From Sphingomonadales bacterium (lineage in GTDB: Bacteria; Pseudomonadota; Alphaproteobacteria; Sphingomonadales; Sphingomonadaceae): a stretch of 64,000 bases of DNA. Location of the stretch: positions 558,001-622,000 of the forward strand of contig JADJXT010000001.1 of assembly GCA_016720115.1 (NCBI GenBank), written 5' to 3'. Each line of letters opens with the position of its first letter. The stretch's first letter is position 1. Below, piece by piece: positions 7,696 to 16,387 of the stretch. The notes beneath the pieces were generated by a model. It did not search any database. It saw nothing but the letters and a program-made list of their open reading frames with translations, and was not told where the DNA came from. The position numbers and the translations under genes are program-made.

Positions 7696-8631
7696 ATGAA
7701 ACTGATTACCGGCAATTCGAACCTTCCTCTCGCCAAGGGTATTGCCGACCATCTCGGCCTGCCGCTGACCGATGCCAGCGTCCGCCGCTTTGCCGACAAC
7801 GAGATTTTCGTCGAAATTCACGAAAATGTCCGGGGCGAGGACATGTTCGTGATCCAGTCGACCAGCCATCCGGCGAACGACAATCTGATGGAATTGCTCA
7901 TCATGATCGACGCGCTGCGCCGTGCCTCGGCCAAGCGCATTACCGCAGTGCTGCCCTATTTCGGCTATGCCCGGCAGGATCGCAAACCCGGCCCGCGCAC
8001 CCCGATTTCGGCCAAGCTGGTCGCCAACCTGATTACCGAGGCAGGGGCCGACCGCGTGCTGACGGTCGATCTGCACGCGGGGCAAATCCAGGGCTTTTTC
8101 GACATTCCGACCGACAACCTCTACGGTGCGCCGGTGATGGCGACGGACATTCTGGCACGCCACAACGAAAAGAGCCTGACCGTTGTGTCCCCCGACGTCG
8201 GCGGTGTGGTCCGCGCCCGTGCGCTGGCCAAGCGCATCAACGACGCCCCGCTCGCGATCGTCGACAAGCGCCGCGAAAAGGCCGGCGTTTCCGAAGTGAT
8301 GAACATCATCGGCGATGTGAAGGACCGCTTCTGCATCCTGATCGACGATATCGCCGACAGCGCGGGCACGCTGTGCAACGCCGCCGATGCGCTGAAGGCG
8401 GCGGGCGCCTCCGATGTCGTTGCCTATATCACCCATGGCGTGCTTTCGGGCGAGGCCGTGAACCGCGTCAACGCATCCAGCCTGCGCAAGCTGGTCATCA
8501 CCGATTCGATCATCGCCTCAGACGCCGCGCGCGACAGCGAAAAGATCCGCCAGCTACCGATCGCCCCGCTGCTGGGCGAAGCCATCAAGCGCATCGCCGA
8601 CGAAAGCAGCGTTTCCAGCCTGTTCGACTGA
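7696..8631 (+). CDS. prs: Ribose-phosphate pyrophosphokinase (PRPP synthase)
   Basis: This 311-residue cytoplasmic enzyme makes PRPP from ribose 5-phosphate and ATP for nucleotide, histidine, tryptophan and NAD synthesis. Diagnostic motifs are RRFADNEIFVEI, YFGYARQDRK, VDLHAGQIQGFF and the PRPP loop DDIADSAGT. I prefer the ATG at 7696 (MKLITGNSN), which has AAGGGG about 9 bases upstream. A GTG at 7687 would add three residues. hisN follows after 75 bases, a sensible pairing because PRPP is the histidine precursor. It may share its intergenic promoter region with the divergent nadE. Confidence 0.97.
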   Translation: MKLITGNSNLPLAKGIADHLGLPLTDASVRRFADNEIFVEIHENVRGEDMFVIQSTSHPANDNLMELLIMIDALRRASAKRITAVLPYFGYARQDRKPGPRTPISAKLVANLITEAGADRVLTVDLHAGQIQGFFDIPTDNLYGAPVMATDILARHNEKSLTVVSPDVGGVVRARALAKRINDAPLAIVDKRREKAGVSEVMNIIGDVKDRFCILIDDIADSAGTLCNAADALKAAGASDVVAYITHGVLSGEAVNRVNASSLRKLVITDSIIASDAARDSEKIRQLPIAPLLGEAIKRIADESSVSSLFD

Positions 8632-8706
8632 GATGCTTCTCTTGCCAACGTCCTGATTTGTAAAGCCGTGTTGCGCTTTTTGGAAAAGCAGGGCAGGGAA
8701 ATTTAC

Positions 8707-9489
8707 ATGATTGGGGTAAGGGAGATCGAATTGGCAGGGCGGCTTGCCGATGTCGCCGGGGGCGTTATCCGTCCTTTTTTCCGTTCTCCTTTCGACCATG
8801 AGGCCAAGGCTGACGCCACGCCGGTCACCGAAGCGGACCGTGCGGCCGAAGCTGCCATCCGCGCAATCCTCGACGCCGAATGCCCGACCGATGCCATTAT
8901 CGGCGAAGAATATGGAGAGAAAACTGGAACATCCGGCCGTAGCTGGATCATCGACCCTATCGACGGCACGGTCAGCTTCATGGCGGGCCGCCCGATTTTC
9001 GGTACGCTGATCGCGCTGCTGGAAGATGGCTGGCCGGTGCTGGGCGTGATCGACCAGTGCATCAGCGGCGAACGCTGGATCGGCGCGACAGGCCATGGAA
9101 CGACACTGAACGGCAAACCGGCATCGACCCGCGCCTGCCGCGAATTGGCGGAGGCGGCGCTCGCTACCAGTGGGCCGCAATATTTCAGCCAGCATGATGG
9201 CGATCATTTCATGGCGCTGGCCGCGCAGACCGCACACAAGCGAATGCTGTTCGGCGGGGACTGCTATAATTATGCGCTGCTTGCCTCGGGCCATATCGAC
9301 ATCGTGGTCGAAGCAGGGCTGAAGCTGCACGATTTTGCCGCGCTGGTGCCGGTGGTCGAGGGTGCAGGCGGGCTGATGTGCGACTGGAATGGCGAGATGC
9401 TGCATGCCGGTTCCGAAGGCCATGTCATCGCGCTGGGCGATCCGGCGCGGATGGAAGATGTGATCGAGGCGCTTGCGTGCCACCACTAA
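8707..9489 (+). CDS. hisN: Histidinol-phosphatase, inositol monophosphatase-like (HisN type)
   Basis: The 260-residue protein belongs to the Mg2+-dependent IMPase superfamily. It has the metal-binding Glu in IGEEYGE, the motif WIIDPIDGTVSF, and a C-terminal HDFAALVPVVEGAGG that matches the HisN branch. HisN dephosphorylates histidinol phosphate in Actinobacteria and many alphaproteobacteria. The ATG at 8707 has AGGGA upstream and gives family length; a GTG at 8668 would add 13 unlike residues. Its last 13 bases overlap the GTG start of the next gene. Inositol phosphatase activity cannot be excluded. Confidence 0.88.
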   Translation: MIGVREIELAGRLADVAGGVIRPFFRSPFDHEAKADATPVTEADRAAEAAIRAILDAECPTDAIIGEEYGEKTGTSGRSWIIDPIDGTVSFMAGRPIFGTLIALLEDGWPVLGVIDQCISGERWIGATGHGTTLNGKPASTRACRELAEAALATSGPQYFSQHDGDHFMALAAQTAHKRMLFGGDCYNYALLASGHIDIVVEAGLKLHDFAALVPVVEGAGGLMCDWNGEMLHAGSEGHVIALGDPARMEDVIEALACHH

Positions 9490-10373
9490 GTTCCATCGGT
9501 GATTACAAGTTCATTCTGCCCGCGCCTGAGCTTAGGCGCTATTTCAGCAGCTACTATTTTGTCGAGATTGCCACGCCGGGCAGAACCGAACTTGATGATT
9601 TGCTTTACCCCGAATGGGCGAGCGTACGCTTCATGCTTGAAGGCACGATCCCGGCAAGCCTTGTGCCCGCTCCTGTTGCGCCCGTCCCCCGGGCGTCGAT
9701 AACCGGCCCTACCAGCCGTGCTTGCCATGTCCGTTGCTCCTTTGCCCGCATGGCAGGCATCGGAATCATGCCTGCCGGTTGGGCCAGGTTCATTGGCGCT
9801 AGCGCGCACCGTTATGCCAATAACGCGTTCAATCTGGAGGTCGACCCGACCTTCGCTGTCTTTGGCGCTATTTGGCCAGAGATTCAGGGATTGAGTGACC
9901 ATCGCCAGATAGCAGATGTTTTCGATCGCCACTTGCTGGCAGCCCTCGGTCCGGCGCTGCAACGCGAAGATGAGATTGAACGTGTGCATGCGGCGCTTGT
10001 CGATCCGGAAATTACCGACGTCGTGCGGCTGGCGGCGCGCCTCGATCTTAACAGCCAATATGTCGAACGCCTGTGCCGCAGGGTGTTCGGCTTCCCGCCA
10101 AAACGGTTGCTCCGGCGCCAGCGTTTCCTGCGCTCGCTTGCACCGCGGATGCTCGCTCCCAACCTCAAATGGATCAAGGTGCTCGACAGCAGCTATCACG
10201 ACCAGGCGCATTTCACCCGCGATTTTCGCGATTTCATGGGCATGACGCCCAAGGCCTTTCTTGAGATGCCACGCCCGATAAGCAAGGCGGCGACGCGGGC
10301 AAGGCTCGAAGCACTGGGTGAGCCGCTGCAGGCGTTGCAGCCGCCCGGCGCGAACGAGGCAGGAAGCACTTGA
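9477..10373 (+). CDS. AraC-family transcriptional regulator (first of a tandem pair)
   Basis: This 298-residue protein has an N-terminal sensor-like domain (APELRRYFSSYYF, PEWASVRFMLEG) and a C-terminal AraC DNA-binding domain. The DNA-binding part shows VVRLAARLDLNSQYVERLC, FGFPPKRLLRRQRFLR and YHDQAHFTRDFRDFMGMTP. The GTG at 9477 lies inside the end of hisN, has GAGG 8 bases upstream and suggests translational coupling. The next gene encodes a clear paralogue with the same architecture and the same ending (LGEPLQALQPPG). The ligand and targets are unknown. Confidence 0.82.
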   Translation: MPPLSSIGDYKFILPAPELRRYFSSYYFVEIATPGRTELDDLLYPEWASVRFMLEGTIPASLVPAPVAPVPRASITGPTSRACHVRCSFARMAGIGIMPAGWARFIGASAHRYANNAFNLEVDPTFAVFGAIWPEIQGLSDHRQIADVFDRHLLAALGPALQREDEIERVHAALVDPEITDVVRLAARLDLNSQYVERLCRRVFGFPPKRLLRRQRFLRSLAPRMLAPNLKWIKVLDSSYHDQAHFTRDFRDFMGMTPKAFLEMPRPISKAATRARLEALGEPLQALQPPGANEAGST

Positions 10374-10422
10374 CGCCGCAACTTCCGGAAGCGATGACAG
10401 TTTACATGCAGGGGATGGCAAA

Positions 10423-11325
10423 ATGACCGGGGCAGATGGCTCCAGCCATACGCGATTCATCGCGCCGCACCCGCGGCTCCAGCCCTATCTGTCGGCCTAT
10501 TATTTCACCGCGATAGACAGCCTTGATGGCCAGCCTGTTCGCGACTGGATGAACCCTGAATGGGCCAGCGTTCGCTTCTGTTATGCTGGCGATATGCTGG
10601 GTGGGTTCGTCGGCGAAGAATTGCGCCATGTCCCGGCGATGCACTTTGTCGGGCCGACCAGCCTGGCCGGCCCGTTCTCTGCGATGCACGCGAGGATTGC
10701 AAGCATAGGCTTTCTTCCCACAGGCTGGAGCATGTTCATCGATGAACCGGCACATATCTGGGCAGATCGGCTGGACGATGCCGCGCAAGCCAAAACGCTG
10801 GTCGCATTTGCAGAAATGATGGAAGCGGCGCATCAGTCGGCCAGCCTTGATGAGATGGCCGACAGGTTCAATGCCATCCTGCTCGATGCCCTCGATAACC
10901 GCCCGTTGATCGACGGCCAGACCGAAGACCGCATCCGGGCGGCGCATGCGGCGCTCCTCGATCCGGAGATTACGGCTGTTGCGCAAATGGCCGATCGCCT
11001 GCAGTTGTCGATAGCGCAGCTGCAGCGGCTGTCGCTGCGCATCTTCGGCTTCCCGCCCAAATTGCTGCTTCGGCGCCAACGTTTCGTGCGTACTTTGGCG
11101 GTCATCATGCGCGATCCGGACAGCAACTGGTCCGATGCGCTCGACATGCATTATTACGATCAGGCCCATTTCAACCGCGATTTCCGGCAGTTCTTCAAGA
11201 TGAGTCCACGCGAATACCGGCAACACCCGCACCCGATTATCGGTGCGGCCTCGCGCGCGCGCATGGCGGCGCTGGGCGATCCGTTGCAGGCGTTGCAGAA
11301 ACCCGGCGCGGGCAACGCGCCCTGA
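10423..11325 (+). CDS. AraC-family transcriptional regulator (second of a tandem pair)
   Basis: This 300-residue paralogue of the preceding regulator shares PEWASVRF, GPTS, GWSMFI-type blocks, the IFGFPPKLLLRRQRFVR helix region, YYDQAHFNRDFRQF and the C-terminal LGDPLQALQKPG. The ATG at 10423 has a GGGG ribosome binding site 8 bases upstream. The 49-base gap makes co-transcription likely. The pair probably arose by tandem duplication followed by divergence of the sensor half. It lies just upstream of rpmI but has no evident link to translation. Confidence 0.82.
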   Translation: MTGADGSSHTRFIAPHPRLQPYLSAYYFTAIDSLDGQPVRDWMNPEWASVRFCYAGDMLGGFVGEELRHVPAMHFVGPTSLAGPFSAMHARIASIGFLPTGWSMFIDEPAHIWADRLDDAAQAKTLVAFAEMMEAAHQSASLDEMADRFNAILLDALDNRPLIDGQTEDRIRAAHAALLDPEITAVAQMADRLQLSIAQLQRLSLRIFGFPPKLLLRRQRFVRTLAVIMRDPDSNWSDALDMHYYDQAHFNRDFRQFFKMSPREYRQHPHPIIGAASRARMAALGDPLQALQKPGAGNAP

Positions 11326-11444
11326 ATCGGTCTTGATGCTTGCATTTCCGCGCGAATCCCGCTAGGCGCGCGCCTTCCGAATAGATGGGCTGGCTGAAAG
11401 GGCTGCCATGTGCATCTGAAACGGACATCCAAAAGGAGACCGAA

Positions 11445-11648
11445 ATGCCCAAACTGAAGACCAAGAGCGGCGTCAAAAAGCGCTTCAAGCTCACCGCCAC
11501 AGGCAAGGTAAAGCACGGCGTAGCCGGCAAGCGCCACCGCCTGATCAGCCACAATGGCAAATATATCCGCCAGAACCGCGGCACCGATGTGCTCAGCGAT
11601 TCGGATGCGGGCCACATCCGCCTCTGGGCGCCTTACGGTTTGAAATAA
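11445..11648 (+). CDS. rpmI: 50S ribosomal protein L35
   Basis: The 67-residue product begins MPKLKTKSGVKKRFKLTATG and is rich in Lys and Arg throughout, as expected for L35 of the large subunit. AAAAGGAG precedes the ATG at good spacing. It is followed 13 bases later by rplT, the usual order. infC, which often precedes rpmI in other bacteria, is absent here. Confidence 0.98.
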   Translation: MPKLKTKSGVKKRFKLTATGKVKHGVAGKRHRLISHNGKYIRQNRGTDVLSDSDAGHIRLWAPYGLK

Positions 11649-11661
11649 GGAGCGCTGAGAT

Positions 11662-12027
11662 ATGGCACGCGTCAAAAGGGGTGTAACCACCCGCGCCAAG
11701 CACAAGAACATCTTGGAGCAGGCAAAAGGCTTTTATGGCCGCCGCAAGAATACCATCCGCATCGCGCGGCAGGCCGTCGAAAAGGCTGGCCAATATGCGT
11801 ATCGCGACCGCAAGGTTAAGAAGCGGAATTTCCGCGCTCTGTGGATCCAGCGCATCAACGCCGCTGTCCGCGTCGAAGGCCTGACCTATGGCCAGTTCAT
11901 GCACGGGCTGAAACTGGCCGGTGTCGATCTCGACCGCAAGGTTCTCGCCGACCTCGCGATGAACGAAGGCGCGGTGTTTAGCGGCATCGTTGCGCAGGCG
12001 AAGGCAGCTCTTCCCAAGGCAGCGTAA
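11662..12027 (+). CDS. rplT: 50S ribosomal protein L20
   Basis: The 121-residue product (MARVKRGVTTRAKHKNILEQ) is full-length L20, an early 23S rRNA assembly protein. In other bacteria L20 also represses its own operon. It is co-transcribed with rpmI and followed by a strong hairpin at 12076-12117 and then an unexpected nuclease-like gene before pheS. Confidence 0.98.
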   Translation: MARVKRGVTTRAKHKNILEQAKGFYGRRKNTIRIARQAVEKAGQYAYRDRKVKKRNFRALWIQRINAAVRVEGLTYGQFMHGLKLAGVDLDRKVLADLAMNEGAVFSGIVAQAKAALPKAA

Positions 12028-12075
12028 ACGCTGCGGGGGCCGAAAGCGGCTAAAGCTAGCCCCTTCGAGTAATGC

Positions 12076-12117
12076 GCAAATGGGCGTGAGCGGCACTTGC
12101 CGTTCGCGCCCATTTGC
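12076..12117 (+). terminator. Long hairpin after rplT (terminator or attenuator)
   Basis: GCAAATGGGCG (12076-12086) pairs perfectly with CGCCCATTTGC (12107-12117), and GAGCGGC/GCCGTTC extends the stem inside. Only a weak T-rich stretch follows, so termination may be partial. It lies exactly where E. coli carries the pheM attenuator between rplT and pheS. Confidence 0.6.
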
Positions 12118-12135
12118 TTATGCAGGCGAACCGAT

Positions 12136-12753
12136 ATGAAAGAAGATATTTTAGAACAAATCGTCGACGAGTGTCTCATGCATGCGGGTTATCTTACGAC
12201 CCACAACGTCAAGTTTCGTCCAGCGCGTGATCACGGCCAGTATGAATCGCAGCAAGACAGCGTTCATAGCGACATTGACGTCATTGGAATTCACCCCACG
12301 AAAAAAGGAAAGGATCGAGTTGTCGTCGTTTCCTGCAAATCTTGGCAAGGAGGCATTGATCTGGTCGGTGACATTGAACGTATCGCCGAAACCCGCAAAA
12401 ACCCCAAACGGCCGACATGGAAAAGCTATCGTGAGCTTTGTAGACAGAAATGGTCCCAAGCCTTTATCGATAAGGTTCAGGAGGTCACTGGAACGCGCGA
12501 GTTCACGTATTGGACCGCTGTCACGCACATCAAACGGGGAGAAAAGGCGCTTTGGGAGGAGCATCAAGATTTTATCACTGCGCTGGAAGGCAATCCAATC
12601 AAGGTTGTAACTTTCGACGAGATGCTCGACGAGGTTTGGAACGGGATTAGCAATACACCAGCGGCGACAGAAATCGGACGAATGATCCAACTGATGAAAG
12701 CGTCGCGTTGGTCTCCTCCATCGGCCGCAGCAAAATCTTTGAGGAAAACGTGA
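12136..12753 (+). CDS. Mrr-like PD-(D/E)XK nuclease-fold protein, probably acquired
   Basis: The 205-residue product has a restriction-endonuclease-like core: SDIDVIGIHP, then VVVVSCKSWQGG. These match the D and the xxK positions of the Mrr type, but the residue usually E or Q is Ser (SCK), so activity is uncertain. The sequence is visibly richer in A and T than its neighbours and uses codons such as TTA and ATA. It sits between rplT and pheS in an operon that is normally uninterrupted, and its TGA overlaps the GTG start of pheS by 4 bases. I infer horizontal gain with translational coupling to pheS. The fold assignment rests on motifs only. Confidence 0.65.
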   Translation: MKEDILEQIVDECLMHAGYLTTHNVKFRPARDHGQYESQQDSVHSDIDVIGIHPTKKGKDRVVVVSCKSWQGGIDLVGDIERIAETRKNPKRPTWKSYRELCRQKWSQAFIDKVQEVTGTREFTYWTAVTHIKRGEKALWEEHQDFITALEGNPIKVVTFDEMLDEVWNGISNTPAATEIGRMIQLMKASRWSPPSAAAKSLRKT

Positions 12754-13826
12754 GTTTGGAAAACTTAAAGCAAACAGTCTTAGCCGCCATAGCGGAAGCG
12801 TCCACGCCCGAAGAGCTTGAAGCGGTCCGCATTGATGCGCTCGGCAAGCAGGGCAGCGTTTCGGGCCTGCTCAAGACGCTGGGCCAGATGTCGCCCGAAG
12901 AGCGGCAGGTCCAGGGGCCTGTAATCAATGGCCTTCGCGAAGCGGTTACCAATGGCATCGCCGCCAAAAAAGCAGCCTTTGAAACGGCGATCCTGAACCA
13001 GCGGCTCGCGACCGAGCGGCTGGACATGACGCTGCCCGCGCCCGAAGCGCCGCGCGGCACTGTGCATCCGGTGAGCCAGGTGATGGACGAACTCGCCGAA
13101 ATCTTCGCCGATATGGGTTTTGCCGTCGCCGAAGGGCCGGAGATCGAGGACGACTGGCACAATTTCAGCGCGCTCAACATTCCCGAAACGCACCCCGCGC
13201 GGGCGATGCACGATACATTCTATTTCCCGGACAAGGACGCCGAGGGCCGCGCGATGCTGCTGCGCACGCACACCTCGCCGGTGCAGATCCGCACGATGAC
13301 CTCGCAGGAACCGCCGATCCGCATCATCGCACCGGGGCGCGTCTATCGGTCGGACAGCGATGCCACGCACACGCCGATGTTCCACCAGATCGAAGGCCTT
13401 GTCATCGACAAGGGCATCCATCTGGGGCATCTGAAATGGACGCTTGAAACCTTCCTCCGTGCCTTTTTTGAGCGCGACGATGTCGTGCTGCGCCTGCGCC
13501 CCAGCTACTTTCCCTTCACCGAGCCTTCGGTCGAGGTCGATGTCGGCTATTCTGTAGTCAACGGCAAGCGTGTGATCGGCGGCAGCGAAGGCTGGATGGA
13601 GGTGCTGGGCAGCGGCATGGTCCACCGCCGCGTGATCGAGGCCTGCGGGCTTGATCCCGATATGTGGCAGGGCTTTGCCTTCGGCACCGGCGTCGACCGG
13701 CTGGCGATGCTCAAATATGGCATGGACGATCTGCGCGCCTTCTTCGACGGCGACAATCGCTGGCTGCAACATTACGGGTTCAACGCGCTCGACGTACCCA
13801 CACTCAGCGGGGGAGTAGGCGCATGA
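12750..13826 (+). CDS. pheS: Phenylalanine-tRNA ligase alpha subunit
   Basis: This 358-residue class II synthetase catalytic subunit activates phenylalanine and charges tRNA-Phe as an alpha2-beta2 tetramer. It has the N-terminal coiled-coil region, motif 2 (PIRIIAPGRVYRSD, THTPMFHQIEGL) and motif 3 (GTGVDRLAMLKYGMDDLR). The start is the GTG at 12750, with GAGG 9 bases upstream and inside the preceding nuclease-like gene (GTGA overlap). An upstream GTG at 12708 is less likely. It overlaps pheT by the ATGA motif. Confidence 0.97.
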   Translation: MSLENLKQTVLAAIAEASTPEELEAVRIDALGKQGSVSGLLKTLGQMSPEERQVQGPVINGLREAVTNGIAAKKAAFETAILNQRLATERLDMTLPAPEAPRGTVHPVSQVMDELAEIFADMGFAVAEGPEIEDDWHNFSALNIPETHPARAMHDTFYFPDKDAEGRAMLLRTHTSPVQIRTMTSQEPPIRIIAPGRVYRSDSDATHTPMFHQIEGLVIDKGIHLGHLKWTLETFLRAFFERDDVVLRLRPSYFPFTEPSVEVDVGYSVVNGKRVIGGSEGWMEVLGSGMVHRRVIEACGLDPDMWQGFAFGTGVDRLAMLKYGMDDLRAFFDGDNRWLQHYGFNALDVPTLSGGVGA

Positions 13827-16228
13827 AATTCTCGCTTAGCTGGCTGAAACAGTATCTCGAAACCGATGCCGATTTCCAGGCCGTCGCAGACTGCCTCAAC
13901 CGTATCGGGCTTGAGGTCGAGGGCATCGAAAACCCTGCGGATAAGCTGGCTGGCTTCCGCGTCGCGCGCGTGCTGACGGCGGCCCCGCACCCGCAGGCAG
14001 ACAAGCTGCAGGTGCTGACGGTCGATCAGGGGGATGGCAATCCGTTGCAGGTCGTGTGCGGCGCACCCAATGCCCGTGCAGGGCTGGTCGGCGTGTTCGG
14101 TGTCGAAGGCGCAACCGTCCCCGCCAATGGCATGGTGCTTAAGAAAACCGCGATCCGCGGCGTCGAATCGAACGGCATGATGTGCTCGGTTGCCGAGCTT
14201 GAGCTGGGCGACGACCATGACGGCATCATCGAGCTTCCCGCCGATGCGCCGGTCGGCATGGCCTTTGCCGAATATGCCGATGCAAATGATCCGGTGATCG
14301 ATGTTGCCATCACCCCCAACCGGCAGGATTGCATGGGCGTGATGGGCGTCGCCCGCGATCTGGCTGCGGCGGGGCTGGGAACCTTCAAACCGGTTGAGGT
14401 GCCGTCCATCGCGGGCAGCTATCCCTGCCCGGTCGAAATCCGCACCGATGATCCCGAAGGCTGTCCGGCCTTTTACGGGCGCGTCATTCGCGGGGTGAAG
14501 AACGGCCCCTCGCCCGACTGGATGCAGGCAAGGCTGAAAGCCGCCGGGCAGCGCCCGATTTCGGCGCTGGTCGATTGCACCAATTACCTCATGCTCGCCT
14601 GCGGGCGTCCGGCGCACGCTTATGATCTGGCGCAATTGAACGGCGCTGTGGTTGCCCGCCGGGCCAGCGATGGCGAAACCGTCACCGCGCTCAATGGCAA
14701 GGATTATGCGCTGACGTCCGAGATGACGGTGATCGCCGACGACCGCAGCGTGCACGACATTGCCGGGATCATGGGCGGTGAGCATTCGGGCTGCGCGGAG
14801 GATACCACCGACGTTCTGCTCGAAATCGCCTATTTCACCCCCGAACGGATTGCGAAGACCGGACAGGCGCTGGCGCTCACCTCTGATGCGCGCAGCCGGT
14901 TCGAGCGCGGGGTCGATCCGGCCTTCCTAGACGATGGTCTTGCCTTGCTCACCGACCTGATCGTCCAGACCTGCGGCGGCGAACCGAGCGAGATCATCCG
15001 TGCCGGTCAGCCGCCATTGGAGCGCAGGGCAATTGCCTATGATACCGCCCGTTGTGCGGCTTTGGGCGGCATCGATGTGTCTGCCGACCGGCAGAAAGCG
15101 ATACTGGAATCGCTCGGATTCGATGTTGCGCCGGACTGGACCGTCACCGTCCCGACCTGGCGCCGCGATGTCGACGGGTCGGCTGACCTGGTTGAAGAAG
15201 TCGTGCGCATCGTCGGGCTCGATAACATCGTCTCCGCCCCGCTGCCGCGTGCCGAGGGTGTGGCGAAACCCACTGCAACCCCGCAGCAAAGCCTGGAACG
15301 CAAGGTGCGTCGTGCGGCGGCGGCGCGCGGGTTGAACGAGGCGATCAACTGGTCGTTCCTGCCGCAGAAGGAAGCCGATGCCTTTGGCGCCCTTCGACAA
15401 GCTCAGGGTGAGCGGATGTGGGTGCTCGCCAATCCGATTTCGGAAGACATGAAGGTCATGCGGCCGTCGCTGCTCCCCGGCCTCCTCTCGGCGGCGCAGC
15501 GCAATATGGATCGCGGCGCCTCCTCGGTGCGGCTGTTCGAAATCGGGCGGCGCTATCTGGCCGCCCATGACGGAACCAGCGATGAAAGGTTGACCTGTGG
15601 TATCGTGCTGGCAGGCGAAAAAACTGCGCGCGGCTGGGCGACCGGCAAGGCGGCGAAATTCGATGCCTATGACGCCAAGGCTGAGGTGCTCGCGCTGCTC
15701 GCCGCTGCCGGCGTTGCCACCGACAGCCTGATGGTGATGGGGGAAGCTGGCGACCATTATCACCCCGGCCAGTCGGCGACGCTGCGCATGGGGCCGAAAA
15801 ATGTCCTGGCGGCCTTTGGCACGCTCCATCCTGCAACCGCCAAGGCGTTCGGTCTCGATGGCGTGGTGATCGCGGCGGAAATTTACCTCGATGCCATCCC
15901 GGCCAAAAAGACGAGCGGCTTCATGCGCCCGGCCTATACCCCGCCCACGCTGCAGGCAGTAACCCGCGACTTTGCCTTCCTTGTGCCCGACAGTCTGGCC
16001 GCAGGCGATCTCGTGCGCGCGATCAGGGGCAGCGACAAGGCGAATATCGTCGTGGTGCGCTTGTTCGACCGCTTTGCCGGGCAGGGCGTTCCCGAGGGGC
16101 AGGTCAGCCTTGCGGTCGAGGTGACGCTGCAGCCCGGCGAGAAAAGCTATACCGATCCGGAACTACACGCCATTTCGATGAGCATTATTTCTGCCGCGGA
16201 AAAGCTGGGCGGAATGTTACGAATCTGA
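13823..16228 (+). CDS. pheT: Phenylalanine-tRNA ligase beta subunit
   Basis: The 801-residue subunit has the N-terminal EMAP-like tRNA-binding domain (about residues 40-150), B3/B4 editing domain, B5 domain, a catalytic-like core and a C-terminal FDX-ACB anticodon-binding domain (YTPPTLQAVTRDFAFLVP). It starts at 13823 in ATGA overlap with pheS. Near residue 525 the sequence FGALRQAQGERMWVLANP is produced by a short chromosomal repeat inserted in frame (15389-15415). The total length is near normal, so the insertion probably sits in a surface loop. Confidence 0.97.
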   Translation: MKFSLSWLKQYLETDADFQAVADCLNRIGLEVEGIENPADKLAGFRVARVLTAAPHPQADKLQVLTVDQGDGNPLQVVCGAPNARAGLVGVFGVEGATVPANGMVLKKTAIRGVESNGMMCSVAELELGDDHDGIIELPADAPVGMAFAEYADANDPVIDVAITPNRQDCMGVMGVARDLAAAGLGTFKPVEVPSIAGSYPCPVEIRTDDPEGCPAFYGRVIRGVKNGPSPDWMQARLKAAGQRPISALVDCTNYLMLACGRPAHAYDLAQLNGAVVARRASDGETVTALNGKDYALTSEMTVIADDRSVHDIAGIMGGEHSGCAEDTTDVLLEIAYFTPERIAKTGQALALTSDARSRFERGVDPAFLDDGLALLTDLIVQTCGGEPSEIIRAGQPPLERRAIAYDTARCAALGGIDVSADRQKAILESLGFDVAPDWTVTVPTWRRDVDGSADLVEEVVRIVGLDNIVSAPLPRAEGVAKPTATPQQSLERKVRRAAAARGLNEAINWSFLPQKEADAFGALRQAQGERMWVLANPISEDMKVMRPSLLPGLLSAAQRNMDRGASSVRLFEIGRRYLAAHDGTSDERLTCGIVLAGEKTARGWATGKAAKFDAYDAKAEVLALLAAAGVATDSLMVMGEAGDHYHPGQSATLRMGPKNVLAAFGTLHPATAKAFGLDGVVIAAEIYLDAIPAKKTSGFMRPAYTPPTLQAVTRDFAFLVPDSLAAGDLVRAIRGSDKANIVVVRLFDRFAGQGVPEGQVSLAVEVTLQPGEKSYTDPELHAISMSIISAAEKLGGMLRI
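15389..15415 (+). repeat. CCCTTCGACAAGCTCAGG repeat inside pheT
   Basis: The bases CCCTTCGACAAGCTCAGGG are identical to the right arm of the intergenic repeat at 25361-25418. Here the unit is read in frame within pheT as ALRQAQGER. Confidence 0.75.
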
Positions 16229-16236
16229 ACCATCGT

Positions 16237-16321
16237 CGTCATTCCCGCGAAGGCGGGAATCCATCACCCGCGCTCAAACTTTACCCTGCGGTGATGGACC
16301 CCCGCCTTCGCGGGGGTGACG
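16237..16321. repeat. Palindromic repeat, ATTCCCGCGAAGGCGGGAAT family
   Basis: The unit starts CGTCATTCCCGCGAAGGCGG and ends in the mirrored CGCCTTCGCGGGGGTGACG, each end itself being a hairpin. A near-identical 86-bp copy lies at 59121-59206. It sits just after pheT and ahead of the true terminator. Confidence 0.85.
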
Positions 16322-16340
16322 AACAATAGGCCAAAGAAAA

Positions 16341-16370
16341 GGCCGGGAGGATCGCTCCCGGCCCTTTTTG
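16341..16370. terminator. Bidirectional rho-independent terminator (pheT / TonB receptor)
   Basis: GGCCGGGAG and CTCCCGGCC form a perfect 9-bp stem with a 5-base loop, then CTTTTT on the plus strand. An A-rich stretch on the other side gives a U-tract for the leftward transcript. It lies between two convergent genes. Confidence 0.88.
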
Positions 16371-16387
16371 TTTGCCTGTGGCGGCGA

